64,000 bases of DNA. Source: Streptomyces viridiviolaceus. Its GTDB lineage: Bacteria > Actinomycetota > Actinomycetes > Streptomycetales > Streptomycetaceae. The stretch's first letter is position 1. Every line of letters starts with the position of its first letter. This document shows positions 32,972 to 39,702 of the stretch, in pieces. A program made the position numbers and the translations under genes. Location: NCBI RefSeq assembly GCF_014650995.1, contig NZ_BMWA01000011.1, positions 186,001 through 250,000 of the forward strand. Direction: 5' to 3'. The notes under the pieces were generated by a model, which had not been told where the DNA came from, did no database searches, and was given only the letters and a program-made list of their open reading frames with translations.

Positions 32972-33082
32972 CTTTGGGGCGAGTGATCATGGCCCCGTAA
33001 GCTTCCGGCGCGTCGGGCAGTCTGTGGACCTGCCCGTTAAAGCACGACGTTGGGGCCATGATCTTAGAGGCTCGCCCCAAAG
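32972..33082. repeat. Nested inverted repeat between accessory genes
   Basis: The left arm CTTTGGGGCGAG-TG-ATCATGGCCCC (32972-32996) matches the reverse complement of 33052-33082 except for a longer joint between the two blocks. Inside, GGGCAG (33015-33020) pairs with CTGCCC (33030-33035). The 111-bp element can form a cruciform or a long two-tier hairpin. No gene lies in it. Confidence 0.75.
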
Positions 33083-33142
33083 TGGCTGCCTAAAGCCGTG
33101 GAGCCGACTGCCCCGGCCACCGACGTCTGAGCCTCAGCACTG

Positions 33143-33559
33143 TCAGGCGAGGCTGTCGAGGCCGAGCTTGGCCAGTCGCGACCGGATGGCGCTGGGCTTC
33201 CGGCCGAACTGCTTGCCGAGGGTGTCAAAGTTCCGTTCGCCTTGTTGGTAGAGGGAAAGGAGGCGGGCGTCGTCCTCGGGCGACCAAGGGTGGCCCATCC
33301 GTGGGAAGCGAGCTCGTAGCTCTTCTGGCGTCTCACGCTTCTTGCCGGCGTCGCCATGAGGGCAGACGGATTCAATGATGTTGAGGGGGAACTCTCCGAC
33401 GTGGGTGCCTGCGAGCCAGAGGTTCAGGTGGCCGTCGTCGAACGTGATCCGGTCGGCATGGATGGTCACAGCTCGCCGTAGGACGTCGCTGTCGTTCGGG
33501 TCCTGGTGATAGTCGTTGAACGTCAGACGGAACGCTGTGCGCACGGTGGAATCCCCCAT
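33143..33559 (-). CDS. Hypothetical protein with C-terminal helix-turn-helix
   Basis: A 138-aa soluble protein. The N-terminal half is beta-rich (VRTAFRLTFNDYHQDPNDSD; ITFDDGHLNLWLAGTHVG) and is not a family I can name. The C-terminal about 45 residues, HPWSPEDDARLLSLYQQGE followed by FDTLGKQFGRKPSAIRSRLA, read as a trihelical SANT/Myb-like or sigma-4-like DNA-binding unit. ATG 33559 has AGGATGG upstream. It may regulate neighbouring accessory genes, but no target can be named. Confidence 0.7.
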   Translation of the reverse strand: MGDSTVRTAFRLTFNDYHQDPNDSDVLRRAVTIHADRITFDDGHLNLWLAGTHVGEFPLNIIESVCPHGDAGKKRETPEELRARFPRMGHPWSPEDDARLLSLYQQGERNFDTLGKQFGRKPSAIRSRLAKLGLDSLA

Positions 33560-33745
33560 GGGGCCATCCTGGCGTTCCGGTTGGGCACGCGGTAGATCGT
33601 TTCTCGTCCTTGTCCGCTGCACGCAGCGCGCCGCCGGGCGGGGCCGCCGCTGGCGAAGACAGGGCGGCGGCCCCGCCGTACAGGCGGCGCGCTCCCGCGC
33701 CGTGCGCGGGCTTGATGAAGTAGGGAAAGTCTTACCGCGCTCTGA

Positions 33746-33956
33746 TCACAGGGCGAACGGCTTGTACGAGATGGCTCGATCAACGATCTTGGCGGCTGTC
33801 AGCTCGGGATCGAAGTCCCCAGAAGACGTAGTCGCTGATGTGCGGGCAACCGGTGCCGCGTTCGAGGGCCGCGATCATGGCGTCACACTCGGCCTCGTCC
33901 GCGTAGGTGGAGTCCATGAGCCGCTGCACGAGACGGATGGCTTCCTCGCGGCTCAT
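33746..33956 (-). pseudogene. Colicin E9 immunity-like (e9imm) gene with one frameshift
   Basis: Reading from ATG 33956 gives MSREEAIRLVQRLMDSTYAD, then an acidic helix and GCPHISDYVFW, the DNase-colicin immunity pattern. The frame is then lost at the GGGG run (33817-33820, C run on plus). Removing one base restores FWDFDPELTAAKIVDRAISY, ending KPFAL and TGA at 33746, the normal family C-terminus. So the gene carries a 1-base insertion or the sequence has an error there. Its ATG overlaps the Nudix stop (ATGA), so it was coupled to that gene. No cognate toxin is in the window. Confidence 0.8.
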
Positions 33957-34411
33957 GCAGCTTGGCTGTCGGGCTTCTGCCCGTGCTCCAGGTACACCAG
34001 AACCGCATCCTCCCGGGCCTCTGCCGCTGCGAGGATACGTCGGGCCAGTCGTGGGATGGTGCGCTCGGCGATCTGTTCCAAGGCCAGGAACTCGAACCTT
34101 CTCAGCTCGTCGGCCTGCAGCTCGATGCTGGCCAATTGCTCTCGGCTGAGCTGACCGCCGTCGAAGAGGTACAGCACCTTGTCGCCCTCGGCCTCGTTCG
34201 GTGCCCAGTCGACCGCGAGGAGGCGTCCGATGGGCGGGGTGATCCCCAGCTCTTCGCGTACCTCGCGCACGGCAGCGTGAAGGGGGGATTCGCCGGCCTC
34301 GACGTAGCCGCCGGGGATGTCCCAGTAGTCCTTGTACGTGGGCTCCACCATGAGGACGCGGTCCGCGTCGTCAAAGAAAAGCGCACCCGCCGCCATGCGC
34401 GGATGCGCCAT
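33953..34411 (-). CDS. Nudix hydrolase
   Basis: A 152-aa Nudix pyrophosphatase. The Nudix box runs GGYVEAGESPLHAAVREVRE followed by ELGI (GX5EX7REUXEEXGU), with all metal-binding Glu residues. The leading MRMAAGALFFDDADRVLMVE-type strand fits. Substrates range from NDP-sugars to damaged nucleotides and cannot be assigned. The ATG at 34411 is the best fit although its ribosome site is weak. Its stop overlaps the broken e9imm gene. Upstream lies a broken TPR regulator; regulator-plus-Nudix pairs are common in Streptomyces. Confidence 0.9.
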   Translation of the reverse strand: MAHPRMAAGALFFDDADRVLMVEPTYKDYWDIPGGYVEAGESPLHAAVREVREELGITPPIGRLLAVDWAPNEAEGDKVLYLFDGGQLSREQLASIELQADELRRFEFLALEQIAERTIPRLARRILAAAEAREDAVLVYLEHGQKPDSQAA

Positions 34412-34489
34412 CTTTTGCGGACCTGGCCGACAGGCTGCACGTCGTCTGAGCTGGGTACCCTCGGCTGCATGGCAGCGAACGCACACGAA

Positions 34490-34930
34490 GCGAAAGGTTC
34501 CGGCTCGGCCGGCCGCGCTGCCCCCGCACCCAGGTGAGCACCAGCTCGCGCGCCAGGTAGTGGCTCCGCACCTGTTCAGGGGCCCAGCTCTCTGCTTCGA
34601 GGACTTTCGCGAGCGCGTCATCCATCCGGTTGTAGGCGCTGAGCGCTCGCGCCACTTCGAAGGTTGTGCCGCGTCCGGCGCTCAGTCGGCAGTCCTGCCG
34701 TGTCAATCCGCGGGCCCAGGTCGACGGCGACCTGCATGTCGCCCAGCTCGGCGGCCGTGGCTACTCGGTGGATCGCGACGTTGGTAGGGCCGAAGGCGGT
34801 CCAGACGTGGTTAGCGTCGGTCCCGAGTCGGCGGGCTGCCCGTTCTGCTTCGTCCAGGAAGGTTCGCGTCGTGGCCCGGTCGTCCGCACGGGCCGAGGCC
34901 ATGGACCCGGCCAGAAACAGACGCCCGGTC
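34490..34930 (-). pseudogene. C-terminal remnant of an XRE/TPR transcriptional regulator
   Basis: Two frames join into one homologous stretch. The first runs LTGRLFLAGSMASARADDRA down to TERRTRH (about 34666), with the typical helical repeats (FLDEAERAARRLGTD, WTAFGPTNVAIHRVATAAEL). The second continues FEVARALSAYNRMDDALAKV, then EQVRSHYLARELVLTWVR. A frameshift separates them near 34666. The N-terminal HTH is gone: the sequence meets the truncated repSA-like gene at about 34930. Streptomyces helix-turn-helix regulators with TPR tails have this C-terminus. Confidence 0.72.
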
Positions 34931-34939
34931 AAGGCGTTC

Positions 34940-35437
34940 GGGGACGGCTCCGACATCACCGAACAGGCTGTCGCCTCCTACGTCGCCAAGTACGCCACAA
35001 AGGCGGCTGAGAACACCGGCACCCTGGACCGCCGCATCGGTGAGCTGTCCGAACTCGACCGCCACGGCGTCCCCGACCACGCTCGCCGGCTCATCGAAGC
35101 GTGCAAGACGCTCGATCCGCTCTACCAGGACCGGCGCCTGTGGGCCTGGGCTCACATGCTCGGCTTCCGCGGCCACTTCTCCTCCAAGTCCCGCGGTTAC
35201 TCGACCACCCTCGGCGCCCTCCGCCAGGCACGTGCCGACTACCGCGCCGCACAGGAACACGCCGCCCTCGGTCTCGACGACCGCGAGCCGGACACCGTCC
35301 TGGTCCTGGCCGACTGGCAGTACGCCGGCCACGGCCACACCCCCGGCGAATCCGCGCTCGCCGCCACCATCGCCCGCGACATCCAGCTCAACCGCCAAAC
35401 CGCCGGCGAAGAACTCTTGGCCCTGGAAGGAGCCTGA
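34940..35437 (+). pseudogene. Truncated RepSA-type replication initiator
   Basis: About 165 codons of the C-terminal part of an AICE replication initiator (pSAM2 RepSA type). EQAVASYVAKYATKAAENTG, followed by a helical region and MLGFRGHFSSKSRGYSTTLG, are hallmark segments, and ADWQYAGHGHTPGESALAAT ends the family. The catalytic rolling-circle part is missing; homology starts abruptly at about 34940 against the regulator remnant. So the element can no longer replicate on its own. The TGA lies two bases before the xis GTG, as in intact AICEs. Confidence 0.82.
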
Positions 35438-35438
35438 C

Positions 35439-35624
35439 GTGAAAGACGAGCTGATGACCGTCCCGCAGATCCTCGAAGAGCTCGGGGGAGTTTCCCGGCG
35501 GACGTTCTATCGGTGGCGCGAGCTCGGGCAGGGGCCAGCTGCTTTCAAGCTCCCCAACGGGGAACTGCGGATTTGGCGAAGCGACTTCCGGACCTGGCTG
35601 CGGCAGTTGGAGGCCGCCGCGTGA
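35439..35624 (+). CDS. xis: Excisionase (Xis)
   Basis: A 61-aa winged-helix MerR-like excisionase. ELMTVPQILEELGGVSRRTF, with YRWRELGQGPAAFKLPNGEL after it, forms the HTH and wing. It bends attachment-site DNA to direct integrase toward excision. The GTG at 35439 follows AAGGAG. The stop overlaps the int start (GTGA), so Xis and Int are translationally coupled. Confidence 0.9.
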   Translation: MKDELMTVPQILEELGGVSRRTFYRWRELGQGPAAFKLPNGELRIWRSDFRTWLRQLEAAA

Positions 35625-36994
35625 AGTCTCTCGACGTAAAGGTCTGGAGCGTCCGTAAGCGGGACACAAAAACACCGTCATACGGAGTGCGTTGGTCGGT
35701 AGCCGGCAACGTCTTCTCCGAGTCCTTCCGCACGAAGGCGCTCGCTGACCACTACCGCACGAAGCTCATGCGTGCGATGCGCGACGGCGAGGAGTTCGAT
35801 ACGGAGACCGGTCTTGCGGCCTCGACGGAGGAGACGAAGTCGGCCGTGTCCTGGTACGACTTCGCGCTTCGCTATCTCGCGATGAAGTGGCCGCATGCTG
35901 CCCCCAACACGCGAGACGGCATCAACGAGTCGCTCACGAGCGTGACCATGGAACTTCTGGATGAGCGTCCTGGACGGCCGTCTGACGACACGATCCGCAA
36001 AGCACTCCGCAACTGGGCCTTCGTACTGCCGGCACCGAACGACCGCGAAGTCCCGGACGACGTGCGCAATGTTCTCCACTGGGTTTCCAAGGCGTCTCGG
36101 CCGCTCACTGATCTCGCCGAACCCGCCACGGCGCGCGCAGTGCTCGACTCTCTGAAACTCAAGCTCGACGGAACAGCGGCAGCAGCCGAAACCGTGCGGC
36201 GTAAGCGTCGGACGCTCGTCAACGCTGCAAATTACGCGGTCGACCTGGGAGAGCTGAGGGAGAACCCAATCACGGCCGTTCGCTGGCAGAAGCCCAAGGT
36301 GTCCAACCAGGTTGATCCGCGAGTGGTTGCTAACCCGGAGCAGGCTCGGAATCTCCTGGCGGCTGTCTCTTACGTGGGCGGGTACCGGCGTGCCCGCGGC
36401 CGTCGCCTCGTGGGGCTGTTCGCCGCCATGTACTTCGGTGGTCTCAGGCCGGCGGAAGCGGTCGGCCTCGTCGAGACTGATCTGAACCTCCCCGAAAGCG
36501 GCTGGGGCTCGGCGCTGCTCCATCGGACCCGTCCGTCGGTCGGCAAGCAGTGGACCGACTTGGGGGAGACCCACGACGACCGCGGGCTGAAGAACCGACC
36601 GACTGAGGACGTCCGCCGGGTGCCTATCCCGCCGCACCTCGTCGCCGTGCTCCGCGAGCACCTGGCCACCTTCGGCACGACGGACGACGGGCGGCTGTTC
36701 TTCAGTGAGAAGGGTTCGGTCGTCCCGTCCTCGACCTACTACCGGGTGTGGCAGGAGGCCCGGCTCCTCGCGCTTCCGCCGGCCGTCGCAGCCTCGCCGC
36801 TCGCGAGTAGGCCGTACGACCTCCGGCACTCGGCGCTGTCGACGTGGCTCAACGCCGGGGTCGATCCGACAGAGGTGGCCGAGCGTGCCGGCAACAGCGT
36901 CGAGGTCCTGCTGACCCGCTACGCGAAGTGCCTCGACGGACGGCAGGACGTCGCCAACCGGCGCATCGAGGACCTACTTCGTGAGTACGAGTAA
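35621..36994 (+). CDS. int: Tyrosine recombinase integrase (Int)
   Basis: A 457-aa site-specific integrase. The N-terminal arm-type and core-binding domains lie before about residue 235. The catalytic domain has Arg276 (FGGLRPAEA), the box-II motif RPYDLRHSALSTW (Arg402, His403), and the nucleophile Tyr434 in LLTRYAKCLDG. The first box-II His is Tyr (YDLR), a frequent variant in actinomycete AICE integrases. The gene points toward the tRNA-Arg, about 760 bp away, consistent with that tRNA being the target. It appears intact. Confidence 0.95.
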   Translation: MKSLDVKVWSVRKRDTKTPSYGVRWSVAGNVFSESFRTKALADHYRTKLMRAMRDGEEFDTETGLAASTEETKSAVSWYDFALRYLAMKWPHAAPNTRDGINESLTSVTMELLDERPGRPSDDTIRKALRNWAFVLPAPNDREVPDDVRNVLHWVSKASRPLTDLAEPATARAVLDSLKLKLDGTAAAAETVRRKRRTLVNAANYAVDLGELRENPITAVRWQKPKVSNQVDPRVVANPEQARNLLAAVSYVGGYRRARGRRLVGLFAAMYFGGLRPAEAVGLVETDLNLPESGWGSALLHRTRPSVGKQWTDLGETHDDRGLKNRPTEDVRRVPIPPHLVAVLREHLATFGTTDDGRLFFSEKGSVVPSSTYYRVWQEARLLALPPAVAASPLASRPYDLRHSALSTWLNAGVDPTEVAERAGNSVEVLLTRYAKCLDGRQDVANRRIEDLLREYE

Positions 36995-37079
36995 GTAGGA
37001 CTTCGGCATTCGAGGCCTCTGCGATCGCCCAGGGGCCTCGTTGCTTTCCGGGACATCGACACAAACGAGCAAGCTGACC

Positions 37080-37487
37080 TCAGCGTCGACGGCGTCCTAG
37101 CGTAGGAAGCCCTCCAGACAATGTGCGAATGCTCTCGCTCGCCTCCGACGCCGGTGGCGAGTCGACAGGCTCACTGCGCCAACGGCGTGCCTCGAATTCA
37201 GCTGCTTCCTGGCGCTTCTTTTCGACTTCGCGCTCTCTGCTCTCGAAGACCTGTTTGCGCAGGAGGAGCCGTGCTTCCTCTGGATCATCAAGTCCAGTTA
37301 GTTCGCGCAGCGCACCGCGCGTGGCATTGACCAGTGCCATCAGCGACTCAGGATCTCTGGGCATCTCGAACTTTTGGGGCTTCACATCCTGCACGCGATC
37401 GAACGAGAGGCGCGATTGACCTGACTCGTCGGTCCAAAGCCACACACGTACATGCGGCCATCGATAGTCCTTCTCCCCCCGAGGCAT
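37080..37487 (-). CDS. Hypothetical protein, 135 aa
   Basis: A charged soluble protein. The first half is beta-rich (HVRVWLWTDESGQSRLSFDR; KPQKFEMPRDPESLMALVNA). The second half is a long helix rich in Glu/Arg (EEARLLLRKQVFESREREVE), probably coiled coil, ending in a disordered Ser/Arg tail. It sits between int and the tRNA-Arg and converges on int. No family recognised and the ribosome site is weak, so gene status is moderate. Confidence 0.55.
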   Translation of the reverse strand: MPRGEKDYRWPHVRVWLWTDESGQSRLSFDRVQDVKPQKFEMPRDPESLMALVNATRGALRELTGLDDPEEARLLLRKQVFESREREVEKKRQEAAEFEARRWRSEPVDSPPASEASESIRTLSGGLPTLGRRRR

Positions 37488-37692
37488 GCAGGCATCATGC
37501 TCCGACGAGGTCGTGATCGCCAGACCGTGGCAGCGAAGGTAGTGGTCGTTCGGGGACTGCTCGCCTTCCCGGCCACACGCTCCTCGGAGGTGCTGGACTC
37601 ATCTGCGGCGATGCTTCAAGATCCCGTCCACGCCTCGTCCACAGACACCGACATACGCCCGCTCGGGGCGGCCTACGGCTGCACATACGCGA

Positions 37693-37732
37693 AGACCCCG
37701 TTCACAGCGTTTCCGCTGGTGACGGGGTCTTT
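37693..37732 (-). terminator. Terminator after tRNA-Arg
   Basis: On the minus strand AAGACCCCGT and ACGGGGTCTT form a 10-bp stem with an inner CAGCG-GAAA-CGCTG hairpin, 18 bases after the tRNA 3' end. It is the same structure as at 30531-30566. Confidence 0.75.
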
Positions 37733-37749
37733 GAGCACCTCATACAGGG

Positions 37750-37821
37750 TGCCCCCGGCAGGATTCGAACCTGCGCACACGGCTCCGGAGGCCGTTGCTC
37801 TATCCCCTGAGCTACGGGGGC
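37750..37821 (-). tRNA. tRNA-Arg (anticodon CCG)
   Basis: A 72-base cloverleaf: acceptor GCCCCCG/CGGGGGC, D stem GCTC/GAGC, anticodon stem ACGGC/GCCGT with loop CTCCGGA (anticodon CCG, reads CGG), T stem GCAGG/CCTGC with loop TTCGAAT, discriminator A. CCA is not encoded. Its 3' end is the attachment core of the neighbouring integrative element, and the intact tRNA is preserved. Confidence 0.95.
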
Positions 37822-37988
37822 GTGTCGCTGGTGGAGCGGGTTGCTCGCGGCGACGGGTAGAACACTACCAGCTTCGCCGGGGTGGTCAGGAACGGGTTTC
37901 TGCGGGTCGGGTCGGGCGGGGGAGGGGGCTGGCTCCCTCGGACGGGGTGGAAGTGGGGAAAACCCGGACGCGGTGGCCGGTCCGGACC

Positions 37989-37994
37989 TACTCT
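37989..37994 (+). promoter_or_regulatory. Candidate leaderless -10 box for the response regulator
   Basis: TACTCT ends six bases before the GTG at 38001, with no ribosome site between. Transcription would begin at about the start codon. Confidence 0.5.
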
Positions 37995-38000
37995 CGAGTT

Positions 38001-38471
38001 GTGCCAGGGGCGTCGCGCCGGGTCCTTGTCGTGGACGACAACAAGGTCATCCGGCAGTTGATCAGGGTCAACCTCGAGCTGGAGGGCTTCGAGGTGGTGA
38101 CCGCGGCCGATGGTGCCGAGTGTCTGGATGTCGTCCATCAGGTGCGACCCGACGCCGTCACCCTCGACGTGGTCATGCCGCGGCTGGACGGGCTCAGGAC
38201 CGCCGCCCGGCTGCGTGCGGATCCGCGGACCCGGCATCTCCCGCTGGCCATCGTCAGCGCCTGTACGCAGTACGAGGTCGATGCCGGGCTCGATGCCGGT
38301 GTCGACGCCTTCCTCTCCAAGCCGTTCGAACCCGCCGAGCTCGTCGGTCTCGTACGGCAGCTGGTCGAGGGGAAGCCCGCACGGCGCGAGGCCGGGGGTG
38401 TGGACAAGGGCCCTTCGCTCGGGCGTGTGCTCGGGGCCGCGGCCGCGGGCGACAGTGAGGTGTCCGGGTAG
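38001..38471 (+). CDS. Receiver-only response regulator
   Basis: 156 aa consisting of a single CheY-like receiver domain. RRVLVVDDNKVIRQLIRVNL gives the acidic pair, VTLDVVMPRLDG contains the phosphoacceptor Asp (about residue 56), SAC in LAIVSACTQYEV is the switch Ser, and FLSKPFEPAELV holds the conserved Lys. The C-terminal about 35 residues are disordered, with no output domain. GTG 38001 matches the fold start and a leaderless -10 box. No kinase is adjacent; the orphan kinase at 5774-7018 is too far away to pair by context. Confidence 0.92.
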   Translation: MPGASRRVLVVDDNKVIRQLIRVNLELEGFEVVTAADGAECLDVVHQVRPDAVTLDVVMPRLDGLRTAARLRADPRTRHLPLAIVSACTQYEVDAGLDAGVDAFLSKPFEPAELVGLVRQLVEGKPARREAGGVDKGPSLGRVLGAAAAGDSEVSG

Positions 38472-38562
38472 GTCAGGGCCACCGCCAAGCCTCGCGCACG
38501 CGTCCCGTCCACATCCCGGGACCCCGCCCAAACCAGTTGGCTTACCCACCCCCCTCCTCCCC

Positions 38563-38568
38563 TACGCT
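38563..38568 (+). promoter_or_regulatory. Candidate leaderless -10 box for the ArgRS-like gene
   Basis: TACGCT lies six bases before the GTG at 38575, the same spacing as for the response regulator, with no ribosome site between. Confidence 0.5.
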
Positions 38569-38574
38569 TGACCC

Positions 38575-39684
38575 GTGACCCCTGCCGAGCTCTCCCGCAC
38601 CGTGCTGCATGCGGTACGTCGTGCCGTCGACGCGGGACAGCTGAGCGTGACCCCGCCCGAGCGCGTCGTGGTCACGCCGCCGGGGCCCGGGGGGTGCGGG
38701 GACTACGCCACCAACGTCGCCCTCCAGCTCGCCCGGCCGGCCGGGCGGACGCCCCTCGGCGTCGCCGAGGTGCTGCGGCCGTACCTCGTCGGCGCCGACG
38801 GCATCACCGACGTCGTCGTCACGGGGCCCGGATTCCTCAACATCAGCCTGTACGACACCGCTCCCGCCGCCCTCGTCGAGGAGATCCTCCGGCGCGGGAC
38901 CCGGTACGGGCACATCGAAGGACCAGGCGGGGGACCAGTCGAGGCAACAGGCGAAGCAACAGGCGACGGACCCGACGGCCACCCCGCCCGCCGCGACACC
39001 GTACGGCTCCACTGCCCCGACGAGGTCCGCGCCGTCGTCGTCATGGACGCCACCGCCCGCATCCTGCGTTCCCAGGGCGTCCGCGTCCGTACCGGCTGCG
39101 AGGGCCGCCCCGCGCCGCAGTGGCAGGACATCCTCGGCGTCGACGTCGACGCCTCCGAGGCGGCGCCCGCAGCATCGGCAGCCGCCGTTCTCCGTCCCGT
39201 CCCGGCCCCCGCCGACCCCGTCCCACTCGGCCGCGACGCCGCCCGCTGGGCCCTGCTCCACCCCGCCGCCCACGACCTCCCCCGGATCGGCGACGAGCAC
39301 CTCGTGCAGCGCGAGAGCAACCCCCTCTTCCGGGTGCGTTACGCCCACGCCCGTAGCCGTGCCCTCCTCCGCAATGCTTCCGACCTCGGGTTCGCCCCCG
39401 AGCCCGGGGCCGTGACCGCCGACGCGCAGAGCCTGCTCGCCGCCCTCGCCGATCACCCCCGCGTCCTCGCCGCCGCTGCGCGGCACCGCGCTCCCGACCG
39501 GCTCGCCCGGCACCTCGTCACCGTCGCCGATGCCGCGCTGCCCCTGCTGCCCACCGTGCTCCCGCGCGGTGCGGAGAAACCCTCGGCCGCCCACCGTGCC
39601 CGGCTCGCCCTCGCCGAAGCCGCCGGGACGGTGCTGGCCGGCGGCCTGTCCCTGCTCGGCATCGACGCACCCGACCATCTCTGA
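38575..39684 (+). CDS. ArgRS-like protein lacking the catalytic core (DALR domain)
   Basis: A 369-aa paralogue of arginyl-tRNA synthetase. Residues about 1-98 are the ArgRS additive N-domain (GCGDYATNVALQLARPAG, VVVTGPGFLNISLYD), which binds the tRNA elbow. A short bridge keeps one helix of the catalytic domain (VVMDATARILRSQGVRVRTG), but HIGH and KMSKS and most of the Rossmann core are absent. From about 225 comes a DALR anticodon-binding domain (SNPLFRVRYAHARSRALLRN). It cannot aminoacylate. It lies between tRNA-Arg and lysA; in corynebacteria a true argS precedes lysA, so this is a degenerate descendant. It may bind tRNA-Arg. Confidence 0.9.
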   Translation: MTPAELSRTVLHAVRRAVDAGQLSVTPPERVVVTPPGPGGCGDYATNVALQLARPAGRTPLGVAEVLRPYLVGADGITDVVVTGPGFLNISLYDTAPAALVEEILRRGTRYGHIEGPGGGPVEATGEATGDGPDGHPARRDTVRLHCPDEVRAVVVMDATARILRSQGVRVRTGCEGRPAPQWQDILGVDVDASEAAPAASAAAVLRPVPAPADPVPLGRDAARWALLHPAAHDLPRIGDEHLVQRESNPLFRVRYAHARSRALLRNASDLGFAPEPGAVTADAQSLLAALADHPRVLAAAARHRAPDRLARHLVTVADAALPLLPTVLPRGAEKPSAAHRARLALAEAAGTVLAGGLSLLGIDAPDHL

Positions 39685-39702
39685 GAGAGCCCAGAAGACG
39701 CC

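Larger units (their letters stand above)
34940..37821 (+). mobile_element. Remnant of a pSAM2-like integrative element (AICE)
   Basis: Truncated repSA, xis and int in the standard AICE order, followed by a short hypothetical gene and the tRNA-Arg attachment site. The transfer (FtsK/Tra), spread and korSA/pra functions expected in an AICE are absent. No direct-orientation copy of the tRNA 3' end is visible to the left, so the left boundary is lost; the one copy found (30477-30512) is inverted. Boundaries are therefore approximate. Confidence 0.7.

Noticed and set aside
33516..34154. Plus-strand open frame of 212 codons
   Set aside because: It is antisense to the Nudix and e9imm-like genes, which have clear family motifs on minus.
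37452..38000. N-terminal extension of the response regulator by 183 codons
   Set aside because: It runs through the tRNA-Arg gene and its terminator; the receiver fold begins at the GTG at 38001.
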